DNA of 6,104 nt from Bacteroidota bacterium (GTDB taxonomy: Bacteria; Bacteroidota; Bacteroidia; Chitinophagales; Chitinophagaceae): the NCBI GenBank assembly GCA_023392575.1, contig JAEVYV010000072.1, positions 1 through 6,104 of the forward strand, in the 5' to 3' direction. The translations under genes and the position numbers were made by a program. The notes below the pieces were generated by a model. That model had not been told where the DNA came from, did not search any database, and saw only the letters and a list, made by a program, of their open reading frames with translations. Shown here in pieces: positions 1 to 6,104 of this stretch; positions within the stretch are counted from its first letter, which is position 1, and each line of letters starts with the position of its first letter.

Positions 1-1035
1 CATCTCCACGGCATGCTTGTCAATCAGGGGCCCTACGTGATTTTTTTCGTCCAGGGGATCTCCAATGCGTAACTGTTTGTAGGCTTTTACCAGCTTCTCC
101 CTAAAGCTTTCGTAAACGTCTTCGTGAATAATCAACCGGCGGGTGGTGGTGCAACGCTGCCCGGCAGTGCCTACGGCGCCAAATACGCAGCCGATCAGGG
201 CCATATCCAGATCAGCCTCTTTGGAAATAATGATGGCGTTGTTTCCACCCAGTTCCAGCAGCGACCGGCCCAGCCGGGCGCCAACAGCGGCTCCAACGGC
301 TTTTCCCATTCTGGTAGAGCCGGTAGCCGACACTAAAGGAATCCTTGGGTCGTGGGCGATTTTTTCACCTAAATCCCTTTCGCCAATGACCAGGCAACTT
401 ACCCCTTCGGGAACATTATTTTTCCGGAATACGTCTGCAATGATGTTTTGACAGGCAATACTGCAAAGCGGTGTTTTTTCCGAAGGCTTCCAAATGCATA
501 CATCGCCGCAAACCCATGCCAACATGGTGTTCCAGCTCCACACCGCAACCGGGAAGTTAAAGGCGGTGATCACGCCCACAATGCCCAGGGGATGCCACTG
601 TTCGTACATCCGGTGACCGGGGCGTTCGCTGTGCATGGTCAATCCATGCAATTGCCGGGAAAGACCCACGGCAAAATCGCAGATATCGATCATTTCCTGT
701 ACTTCGCCATAACCTTCCTGCAGGCTTTTGCCCATTTCGTACGAAACCAGCTTCCCCAAAGCCTCTTTGTTTTTCCGCAAAGCCTCTGCCACCTGGCGCA
801 CAATATCGCCGCGTTTGGGAGCCGGCCACATGCGCCAGTCCAAAAATGCTTTTTGTGCCGCTGCTACGGCCTGTTCGTACGACTGGTCGTCGGCGCAAAC
901 CACATCGGCAATTTTTTTCCCATCCACAGGAGAGTAGGAGCTTATTGTTTTTCCATTGGCCTTGATCCATTGGGTTCCGGTGGAGGTTCCGTTGTTTTGC
1001 CCGGCAATCCCTAATTGTTGCAATATATCCTGCAT
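1..1035 (-). CDS. ALDH7-family aldehyde dehydrogenase (semialdehyde dehydrogenase), 3' end outside window
   Basis: NAD(P)-dependent aldehyde dehydrogenase that oxidises an aldehyde to a carboxylate in the cytoplasm. The frame is open for 345 codons from ATG at 1035 to the window edge; about 165 residues are missing if it has the usual ALDH7 length of roughly 510. Seen in order: cofactor-site Asn160 in TAFNFPVAVWSWN, Lys183 in WKPSEKTP, the TGSTRMG turn at 238-244, the general-base Glu261 in LELGGN, and the nucleophile Cys295 in GTAGQRCTTTRR. The 34-residue Glu-Cys spacing is standard. GQRCTTTRR is typical of ALDH7 (antiquitin, bacterial AmaB), whose members oxidise alpha-aminoadipate semialdehyde in lysine degradation. 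That substrate is inferred from family only; no other lysine-catabolic gene is in view. The start lies 8 bases after the receptor stop, suggesting cotranscription. The upstream sequence is AT-rich without a Shine-Dalgarno motif. No frame disruption was found across the whole visible frame. Confidence 0.93.
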   Translation of the reverse strand, partial: MQDILQQLGIAGQNNGTSTGTQWIKANGKTISSYSPVDGKKIADVVCADDQSYEQAVAAAQKAFLDWRMWPAPKRGDIVRQVAEALRKNKEALGKLVSYEMGKSLQEGYGEVQEMIDICDFAVGLSRQLHGLTMHSERPGHRMYEQWHPLGIVGVITAFNFPVAVWSWNTMLAWVCGDVCIWKPSEKTPLCSIACQNIIADVFRKNNVPEGVSCLVIGERDLGEKIAHDPRIPLVSATGSTRMGKAVGAAVGARLGRSLLELGGNNAIIISKEADLDMALIGCVFGAVGTAGQRCTTTRRLIIHEDVYESFREKLVKAYKQLRIGDPLDEKNHVGPLIDKHAVEM

Positions 1036-1043
1036 GATTTTAT

Positions 1044-2996
1044 TTATTTTGATAAAGATATCTTGATTCCACCCATAAACCATCTTCTGGGCATTTGAGC
1101 GCCCAAAAGGTCGGTGTAATTTTTGTCAAATAAATTGTCCACCTGTACAAAAGCACTGAGCTTGTCCTGCTTTAAAAAACCTTCGGCCTTTGCGTTGAAA
1201 ACAAAATAATCCCTGGACACCTTGGCCACTTCAACAGGCGCGGCGGCCTGTGGTTGGCGGTCTTTGTACAAGCCGTTCAGCGCCAAAGCAAACCATTTAT
1301 TCCGGTATTGCACGTTAAAATTGGTCAAATACCGGGCATGTGAGGAAATGTAAAAAGAAGGGACGGCATCGCTGCTTTCGCTCTTGAGCCATACAAAACC
1401 AACCGTCGCCCACAACTGCTGTCGGGCGCCCAGGTCTTTTGTGAATTGCACATCGGTTTCCACACCGGTGGTATTGACTTCAGAGATGTTCCGGGCAAGC
1501 GCATAACTGCCTGTAGGCGACAGGTTTTCTTTGCGGGGCATGTCGTTGTAAGAAGTCACTACGTAATCAATCAGCTTAGTGTGAAAGCGCTGGAAGAAGG
1601 TGGTGGAAAATTTAAAACCGGAAAGGACAAAGAGGTCGGCGCCTGCTTCGTAACTAAAGGAGCGTTCTGCCTCCAGATCCGGATTTCCGATCCGGCCGCT
1701 GGTCACCAATGTTTTGTTGTAATTATTGAACCGCTCGGTAAAATCTGCATCGCGAATGGTTTTGCCGGCGCTACCCCTTAACTGCCACTGGCTGCCCCGG
1801 TAGGAAAGATTTACCTGCGGAACAAATTCCCACCCCGATCTTTCGTTCCATTCCACGCGGGCTGCCGGCGATACAAAAAACTTTTCGCCCAGTTGCTGGT
1901 TGAAAACCGCGAAGGCCGCCGCCTGGTCCAGGTTGTGGTGCCCTCTGTCGTTGGAGCCAATTTTTTTGTTGATGAATTGCATGCCCGAAACAATCGTTGT
2001 GCGGGGCTGAACCTTCCATTCATCGGTCAGCAAAGCCTGGAACAGATCGCTTTTGCTTTGGTTGGGAACCGAAGCGGAGTTGAACGCATAGCGATCGTCC
2101 AGCTTTTTGTAGCCCACGTTCAGCCGCGTGATGTTTTTTGCAGTATTGTGGGTCATTTGCAATTGATTCCAAAACGTTTTTACCTGCTCGTCCGCAGTGT
2201 CGGATACAAACGTTGTAAAAAAGTTTTGCGCAGCAAACTTCCGGTCGTCATACGAAGACCGCAGCGCCAGTTGCCAGCGTTCGTTGAAAAAATGATTGAG
2301 GGAAACAGAACCTGTGTGGTTGTGAAAAAAACCGTTTGTGCCTCTTTGGGGCTGCCCGGATGCGTTGTTGGTTAAAAATCCCACGCCAACAGAAGTTTTT
2401 CCGTTGCTGGTAAAACCTCCGGCGCCGGCGGTAAACAACCCGTATTGCCCCGCGGTAATTTGTGCGGCGGCATTCGATTTTTGCACGCCCTGTTTGGCCG
2501 CAAAGGTTTTGGTAATGATGTGAATAACACCGCCCACCGCTTCGGAGCCATATACCGAAGAAGAAGCGCCTTTTAAAACTTCGATGCGCTCAATTTCTGA
2601 TGGGGCAATGGGAATATAACTTGTAAAGTGGCCGGTGTTGGGATCGTTCAGGCGCAGCCCATCCAGGATGACCAGCACCTGTTGAAACGTTCCACCCCGT
2701 AGCACAATATCGCTTTGCGAGCCCATGGGGCCACGGGCCTGAACTTCTATGCCGGGCAAATACCGGAGCAACTCGTCAACTGAATGAACCGGAAGGCTGT
2801 TGAACTTCTCGCCCTTGATGATGAAAAGATTTCTGCCGGTTTTGGAGGCTCGTTCCGGCGTCAGCGACGCGGTTATGGTTACGGGGTCAAGATCCTGCAG
2901 GTTTTGTTTTTCAGAGGTGGTTACTTCCTGAGCATGCAACTGAAAGCCATGTAAAAAAAACAAACAAACAACGCCACGTGTAATCGGGTTTCTCAT
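1044..2996 (-). CDS. TonB-dependent outer-membrane receptor, BtuB-like
   Basis: Ligand-gated outer-membrane channel powered by TonB-ExbBD; 650 residues, near the usual size for BtuB-type (COG4206-like) receptors. A signal peptide occupies about residues 1-22 (basic start, hydrophobic VVCLFFLHGF, cleavage likely around LHA-QE). A TonB-box-like stretch, LDPVTITAS, follows at 36-44. The plug domain spans about 38-163, with LPGIEV, the VLRGG turn at 98-102, ILDGLRLND at 110-118, and the closing segment IERIEVLKGASSSVYGSEAVGGVIHIITK. The remainder is beta-barrel sequence with alternating aromatic strands and a conserved late segment, VQVDNLFDKNYTD. The final strand ends in ISLSK, so the last residue is Lys, not the common aromatic. 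There is no N-terminal carboxypeptidase-like domain and no SusD partner, so this is not a SusC glycan receptor. The substrate (cobalamin, siderophore or other) is unknown; no cobalamin riboswitch fits in the 49-base upstream gap. ATG at 2996 is chosen because it gives the complete signal peptide. Confidence 0.93.
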   Translation of the reverse strand: MRNPITRGVVCLFFLHGFQLHAQEVTTSEKQNLQDLDPVTITASLTPERASKTGRNLFIIKGEKFNSLPVHSVDELLRYLPGIEVQARGPMGSQSDIVLRGGTFQQVLVILDGLRLNDPNTGHFTSYIPIAPSEIERIEVLKGASSSVYGSEAVGGVIHIITKTFAAKQGVQKSNAAAQITAGQYGLFTAGAGGFTSNGKTSVGVGFLTNNASGQPQRGTNGFFHNHTGSVSLNHFFNERWQLALRSSYDDRKFAAQNFFTTFVSDTADEQVKTFWNQLQMTHNTAKNITRLNVGYKKLDDRYAFNSASVPNQSKSDLFQALLTDEWKVQPRTTIVSGMQFINKKIGSNDRGHHNLDQAAAFAVFNQQLGEKFFVSPAARVEWNERSGWEFVPQVNLSYRGSQWQLRGSAGKTIRDADFTERFNNYNKTLVTSGRIGNPDLEAERSFSYEAGADLFVLSGFKFSTTFFQRFHTKLIDYVVTSYNDMPRKENLSPTGSYALARNISEVNTTGVETDVQFTKDLGARQQLWATVGFVWLKSESSDAVPSFYISSHARYLTNFNVQYRNKWFALALNGLYKDRQPQAAAPVEVAKVSRDYFVFNAKAEGFLKQDKLSAFVQVDNLFDKNYTDLLGAQMPRRWFMGGIKISLSK

Positions 2997-3016
2997 ATCC
3001 TTTTTTTAATTGGGCG

Positions 3017-3050
3017 CAAAAATAGGATACTGAGGGAAAGGATCATCAAT
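3017..3050 (-). promoter_or_regulatory. Predicted Bacteroidota-type promoter for the receptor (and dehydrogenase)
   Basis: Read on the minus strand, the gap between panB and the receptor contains TATTTTTG (3024-3017), a full match to the Bacteroidota -7 consensus TAnnTTTG. A TTG preceded by A (3050-3047) lies 22 bases upstream and partly matches the -33 TTTG element. The spacing is at the long end of the known range. Transcription would begin roughly 15 bases before the receptor ATG, giving a very short leader. The -33 element overlaps the panB stop codon. This would give the receptor its own expression, separate from panB. It is a consensus match only. Confidence 0.5.
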
Positions 3051-3864
3051 AAGATTCCGCATCGCTGGGAAAGCTATTGGCCTTTACGTCTTCAATGTAT
3101 TGTTGTACGGCTTTTGTTGCCAGTTCATGAATATTTAAATACTGCCGCAAAAAGCGGGGCTTGAATTCGGTGTTGATGCCCAGCATGTCGTGCATGACCA
3201 GCACCTGGCCATCGCAGTATTTTCCGGCGCCAATGCCGATGGTGGGAATGTGCAGGCTTTCCGAAACCTCTTTTGCCAGGGCTGCGGGAATTTTTTCCAA
3301 TACAACGGCAAAGCAACCCGCTTGTTCCAGCAGTTTGGCATCGCTGCGCAATTTGTTGGCTTCCGCCTCTTCCTTTGCACGAACATTGTAGGTGCCAAAT
3401 TTGTAAATCGACTGCGGGGTCAATCCCAAATGAGCCATAACCGGAATGCCGGCGCCAATGATTTTTCGTACCGAATCCAAAATTTCTTCGCCTCCTTCCA
3501 GTTTAATGGCATGTGCCCCGGTTTCCTTCATGATGCGGATGGCTGAGGCCAGGGCAATGTCGCTATTGGACTGATACGACCCAAAGGGCAGATCCACCAC
3601 AACCAGGCAACGCTTGGCCCCCCGAATGACAGAGGACGCATGATAGATCATCTGATCCAAAGTGATCGGGAGAGTGGTTTCATGACCCGCCATTACATTG
3701 GAGGCCGAATCACCTACCAACAGAACGTCAATGCCGGCAGCGTCAAACAAACTGGCAAAAGAATAATCATAGGCGGTAAGCATCGAAATTTTTTTTCCCG
3801 ATGCTTTCATCTTTTGAAGCGTATTGGTTGTGATCCGCTTTACTTCAGGGGTGTTGGCACTCAT
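3046..3864 (-). CDS. panB: 3-methyl-2-oxobutanoate hydroxymethyltransferase (ketopantoate hydroxymethyltransferase)
   Basis: First committed enzyme of pantothenate (vitamin B5) and hence coenzyme A synthesis. It transfers a hydroxymethyl group from 5,10-methylene-tetrahydrofolate to 3-methyl-2-oxobutanoate (alpha-ketoisovalerate), giving ketopantoate, in the cytoplasm. It has 272 residues, normal for the family, and forms a TIM barrel. Visible signatures are LTAYDYSFA (29-37), VGDSASNVMAGHETTLPIT (50-68), DLPFGSYQ (91-98), IKLEGG (120-125), MAHLGLTPQS (143-152), VLEKIP (188-193) and TIGIGAGKYCDGQVLVMHDMLG. Asp52 and Asp91 (Mg2+ ligands), Lys121, Glu123 and the catalytic Glu190 correspond to E. 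coli Asp45, Asp84, Lys112, Glu114 and Glu181, so the enzyme looks intact. The ATG at 3864 gives the usual short N-terminal lead before the barrel. Two adjacent TGA codons end the frame. No panC or panD is nearby, so it appears to be a stand-alone pathway gene here. No Shine-Dalgarno motif is seen. Confidence 0.98.
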   Translation of the reverse strand: MSANTPEVKRITTNTLQKMKASGKKISMLTAYDYSFASLFDAAGIDVLLVGDSASNVMAGHETTLPITLDQMIYHASSVIRGAKRCLVVVDLPFGSYQSNSDIALASAIRIMKETGAHAIKLEGGEEILDSVRKIIGAGIPVMAHLGLTPQSIYKFGTYNVRAKEEAEANKLRSDAKLLEQAGCFAVVLEKIPAALAKEVSESLHIPTIGIGAGKYCDGQVLVMHDMLGINTEFKPRFLRQYLNIHELATKAVQQYIEDVKANSFPSDAESY

Positions 3865-3894
3865 TTGTGAAATTTGAGGGGCAAGATAGGAATT

Positions 3895-3909
3895 TATGCA
3901 CGAAGCATA
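3895..3909. repeat. Small perfect hairpin in the panB leader region
   Basis: TATGC (3895-3899) and GCATA (3905-3909) form a perfect 5-bp inverted repeat around a 5-base loop, about 30 bases upstream of the panB start. No U-tract follows on the minus strand, so it does not look like an intrinsic terminator. It could be a leader hairpin or chance. Confidence 0.3.
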
Positions 3910-3915
3910 TTGCTG

Positions 3916-3997
3916 GTAGAAAGCTGTGGTTGCCCCTTTGGACCGGCTTGGGCGGACGACGCATTTTGAGCAGCAACCATTCTTGCCATCTTTCTAC
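3916..3997. repeat. Two nested inverted repeats in the ppx-panB gap
   Basis: The 157-base gap (3865-4021) between the phosphatase stop and the panB start holds no gene. Its centre has an outer perfect 8-bp inverted repeat, GTAGAAAG (3916-3923) with CTTTCTAC (3990-3997). Nested inside is a perfect 7-bp repeat, TGGTTGC (3927-3933) with GCAACCA (3973-3979). The arms are separated by 3 bases on one side and 10 on the other, with a 39-base GC-rich interior. As RNA this would be an imperfect long hairpin with an asymmetric internal loop. It could be a structured panB leader, a transcript-end structure for ppk1-ppx, or a degenerate element. No T-run follows on either side, so it is not a classical terminator. 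No strong TAnnTTTG promoter was found in the gap; the nearest candidate before panB, TATCTTG, is one base short. Confidence 0.45.
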
Positions 3998-4021
3998 ACT
4001 ATTACGGTATCTGCACCAACA

Positions 4022-4912
4022 TCACACAAGTTCTTTTTGTACTTTATCGTATAAAATATGGATCAAGCCATCGGCCAGTCCAATTTTGGGGACAAAGATT
4101 TCCTCCGTATCGGCCCACCGCATCACGTTGATATAAATGAGCAGGGCCGGAACAATAACATCCGCCCGGTCTTCCCGCAAATGGTACAAAGAAATGCGCT
4201 GCGCCACCGACAGGCTGCTGAACTCCTTGTAATAATCCCGCAGCATCTGCAGGCTTAAGGGTTTTCCCTCCTTTCGTTTGGACAGGGAAAATATTTTATT
4301 GATGTTTCCACCCGAACCAATGGCGGTTATGTGATGATAGCCGGTTGTTTTTGCCTTGATGAATTTTTTCATTTCGTTCCAGGTGTCCTCCGTCACCTGG
4401 TTTTTTAAAAGCCTTATGGTGCCGATGTCGAACGATTCCTTGGCCACCAGTTTGCCGTCGCTGAAAAAGGTAAGCTCGGTGCTTCCGCCGCCCACGTCGA
4501 TATAGAGATAAGATTCCTGGCTGCTTAGGTTTTCGGCCACATGGTTTTCGTAAATGTAAGACGCTTCGTCTTCGCCGCTAATAATCCGCAGGTCCATGCC
4601 GGTTTCTTTTTTCACCTGTTGCAGGATCTGGTCCGCATTGGTTGCGTCCCGCATGGCCGATGTGGCGGCGGTTATGTAGTGTTTTACCTGGTACACGTCC
4701 AGCAACAGTTTGTAGGCCTGAATGGTTTTCACAAGCATGTTTACTTTTTCGGAAGAAATGGCACCGCTGTCAAATACATCGAACCCCAGGCGCAACGGCA
4801 CCCGTACCAAGGTAAGCTTCACAAATTCGGGCCGACCCTGCGGGTCGGTAATTACGTCGTTGATCAATAAACGGGCGGCGTTGCTTCCTATATCAATTGC
4901 TGCTAATCTCAA
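4022..4912 (-). CDS. ppx: Short Ppx/GppA-family phosphatase (exopolyphosphatase)
   Basis: Member of the ASKHA-fold Ppx/GppA family, whose enzymes release phosphate from polyphosphate chain ends or the 5' phosphate of pppGpp. It has 296 residues: only the two-lobed catalytic module, without the C-terminal HD-like region of the roughly 510-residue E. coli Ppx. Visible motifs are the phosphate-1 loop IDIGSNAARLLI (6-17), TAATSAMRDATN (81-92), ISGEDEA (111-117, containing the expected catalytic glutamate), the phosphate-2 loop DVGGGSTEL (139-147), AIGSGGNINKI (197-207), and the closing IGLADGLIHILYD. The only usual bacterial start codon that keeps the phosphate-1 loop is TTG at 4912, since an in-frame stop lies three codons upstream (4921-4919). 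The start is inside ppk1, giving a 20-base overlap and probable translational coupling. Placement beside ppk1 favours a polyphosphate role; pppGpp hydrolysis cannot be excluded from sequence. Confidence 0.9.
   Translation of the reverse strand: MRLAAIDIGSNAARLLINDVITDPQGRPEFVKLTLVRVPLRLGFDVFDSGAISSEKVNMLVKTIQAYKLLLDVYQVKHYITAATSAMRDATNADQILQQVKKETGMDLRIISGEDEASYIYENHVAENLSSQESYLYIDVGGGSTELTFFSDGKLVAKESFDIGTIRLLKNQVTEDTWNEMKKFIKAKTTGYHHITAIGSGGNINKIFSLSKRKEGKPLSLQMLRDYYKEFSSLSVAQRISLYHLREDRADVIVPALLIYINVMRWADTEEIFVPKIGLADGLIHILYDKVQKELV
4893..4912 (-). other. ppk1-ppx overlap with TTG start
   Basis: The last 20 bases of ppk1, ending in TGA at 4895-4893, are shared with the first codons of the phosphatase in another frame. 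The phosphatase begins with TTG, and no Shine-Dalgarno-like purine run sits at a normal distance. A weak start inside the preceding gene is a typical arrangement for coupled translation, which would tie phosphatase output to ppk1 translation. The coupling is inferred, not shown. Confidence 0.7.
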
Positions 4913-6104
4913 CGGGTATTAAAATTTTCTGGTGTAAATAATTATAGGTTTCCACTTGCGAACGAATCGGTTCCCCCTCGGTTTTCACGTACTCGTTCGA
5001 CAAATCGTTGTCCAACCATCTTGCTTTTATGTTGTCGTGTAACTGAATGGTTAAAATATTCTTTAGTTCCTGCTTGATCCGGTCGTCAAAAATAGGGCAG
5101 GAGGCCTCCACCCGGTAGTCCAGGTTCCTGAGCATCCAATCGGCCGATGAGATGTAGATCTTTTCTTTTCCTCCATTGTGGAACACCCAAACCCGTGCGT
5201 GTTCCAAATATTCGTCCACAATGCTGATGGCCCTGACCGGCTTGATGAACTTATCGTTTTCGGAAAACATACAAAAGATACCCCGGATGATTAGGTTGAT
5301 CTCCACCCCGGCCCGGGCGGCTTCGTATAACTCATTAATGATCTCCTCATCGGAAAGCGAATTCATTTTGGCGATGATCACCGCCCGGGTTTTTTTCTGT
5401 GCATTTTTTATTTCGGTGCGGATCAGTTTAATGATTTCCCTTCGGGCAAAGCCCGGACTGGGTAAAAGGGTGGTGCAGGCTTTTAAAAAATGAGTGCCAG
5501 TTTTGTAGTGCTCCATGTAATTAAACATGCGGTTCACGTCGGCCATGATGCTGCGGTTGGAGGTAAGCAGGCAGTGATCGCCATAAACCCTGGAGGTATC
5601 TTCATTCAAATTGCCGGTGCTTACAAATCCGTATTGAACAATGCGGTCCTGCACCCGTTTGCGGATCACGCAGATTTTGGCATGCACTTTCATGTTGGGA
5701 ATGCCAATGAGCACTTTAACCCCTTCGTCCTCCAACCGGTCTTTCCAGGCCAAATTGGCTTCTTCGTCAAACCGGGCCCTTAGCTCCAGCATCACCGTTA
5801 CCTGTTTTCCGTTTCGAACCGCATTGATCAGGGCATTGATGATTTTTGATTGCCGGGCCAGCCGGTAAGCGGTGATCTTTATGGAAGTCACATCCGGATC
5901 AATGGCCGCTTCCCGCAAAAGGTCGATCACGGGGTTAAAGGCATGATAGGGAAAGTGCAGCATGACATCCTTTTGCATCACCACATCCGTTACCCGGCTT
6001 TCCATTAGGGCCGGGTGGTCAAACGGCTTTCGGCTTTTGCCCTGGTCGCGAAATATTTCTTTGGGAAAATCCATGAAGTGCCGGAAGTTGTGGATGCGTC
6101 CTCC
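4893..6104 (-). CDS. ppk1: Polyphosphate kinase 1, C-terminal part (5' end outside window)
   Basis: Reversibly polymerises the gamma-phosphate of ATP into inorganic polyphosphate, through a phosphohistidine. The frame is open to the right edge; 403 residues are visible of an expected roughly 700, beginning GGRIHNF just upstream of an internal Met at 6074 that is not the true start. The N-terminal and head domains are therefore missing and the two phospholipase-D-like C-terminal domains are present. Numbering from the first visible residue, Arg81 (ITAYRLA), Arg111 (ELRARFDEEAN), His141 (MKVHAKI), Tyr174 (SRVYGDH) and His302 (YLEHARVWVF) match E. coli Arg375, Arg405, the phospho-accepting His435, Tyr468 and His592. 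SSADWMLRNLDYRVE and the terminal LSNEYV segment are also conserved. The position matching E. coli His454 is Phe160 (YGFVSTGNLNE). It is followed by the phosphatase with a 20-base overlap, forming a polyphosphate synthesis/breakdown unit whose promoter lies outside the window. Confidence 0.97.
   Translation of the reverse strand, partial: GGRIHNFRHFMDFPKEIFRDQGKSRKPFDHPALMESRVTDVVMQKDVMLHFPYHAFNPVIDLLREAAIDPDVTSIKITAYRLARQSKIINALINAVRNGKQVTVMLELRARFDEEANLAWKDRLEDEGVKVLIGIPNMKVHAKICVIRKRVQDRIVQYGFVSTGNLNEDTSRVYGDHCLLTSNRSIMADVNRMFNYMEHYKTGTHFLKACTTLLPSPGFARREIIKLIRTEIKNAQKKTRAVIIAKMNSLSDEEIINELYEAARAGVEINLIIRGIFCMFSENDKFIKPVRAISIVDEYLEHARVWVFHNGGKEKIYISSADWMLRNLDYRVEASCPIFDDRIKQELKNILTIQLHDNIKARWLDNDLSNEYVKTEGEPIRSQVETYNYLHQKILIPVEISSN

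Noticed and set aside
557..970. 137-codon minus-strand open frame within the dehydrogenase
   Set aside because: It is an alternative frame of the same strand, rich in Arg and Gly without domain features, and overlaps a well-supported coding sequence.
448..1014. 188-codon open frame on the plus strand
   Set aside because: It lies wholly antisense to the ALDH7 gene, whose frame has clear catalytic motifs; its protein shows no recognisable domain and is best explained as a shadow frame.
1055..1064. Perfect 10-base palindrome AAGATATCTT
   Set aside because: It falls inside the receptor's final codons (KIS) and is AT-rich; nothing else supports a binding site.
1893..2375. 160-codon plus-strand open frame opposite the receptor barrel
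   Set aside because: It is antisense to an intact receptor, has no recognisable domain, and has no promoter or ribosome-binding site.
2997..3045. Possible cobalamin riboswitch upstream of a BtuB-like receptor
   Set aside because: The gap to panB is only 49 bases, too short for a cobalamin aptamer, and no B12-box-like sequence was seen.
3865..3890. Possible panB promoter with TATCTTG on the minus strand
   Set aside because: It is one base short of TAnnTTTG, and no TTG element lies at the expected upstream distance, so it was not called as a promoter.
3867..4136. 89-codon plus-strand open frame covering the ppx-panB gap
   Set aside because: It is the only open frame across the gap, but it runs into the phosphatase 3' end antisense, has no domain or start signal, and has a low-complexity composition typical of a chance frame.

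Overview
The window is an ordinary chromosomal stretch from a member of the Bacteroidota, most likely a Chitinophagaceae-type (Sphingobacteriales/Chitinophagales) soil or freshwater bacterium. The reasons are a compact BtuB-like TonB-dependent receptor, a single-module short Ppx/GppA phosphatase coupled to PPK1, a Bacteroidota-style promoter (TTG-N22-TATTTTTG) in the gap before the receptor, and no Shine-Dalgarno motifs at usual spacing. The genus cannot be fixed from the sequence alone.

All five genes lie on the minus strand, so transcription runs from high to low coordinates. In that order they are: ppk1 (polyphosphate kinase, 5' end beyond the right edge, ending at 4893); a short Ppx/GppA-family phosphatase (4912-4022) that overlaps the ppk1 end by 20 bases and starts with TTG; a 157-bp non-coding gap with two nested inverted repeats; panB (3864-3046, pantothenate synthesis); a 49-bp gap with a likely promoter; a 650-residue TonB-dependent outer-membrane receptor (2996-1044); and, 8 bases further, an ALDH7-family semialdehyde dehydrogenase (from 1035, 3' end beyond the left edge).

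Functionally there are three blocks. ppk1 and ppx form a polyphosphate synthesis/turnover pair, probably translationally coupled. panB is a lone housekeeping gene, with no panC or panD in view. The receptor and the dehydrogenase are close enough to share a transcript, but their substrates cannot be linked from sequence alone.

No mobile element, CRISPR array, RNA gene or clear accessory system is visible. The points worth a second look are small: the TTG-start overlap, a His-to-Phe change at a position equivalent to E. coli PPK1 His454, the nested inverted repeats before panB, the promoter that overlaps the panB stop codon, and the tight receptor-dehydrogenase pairing.
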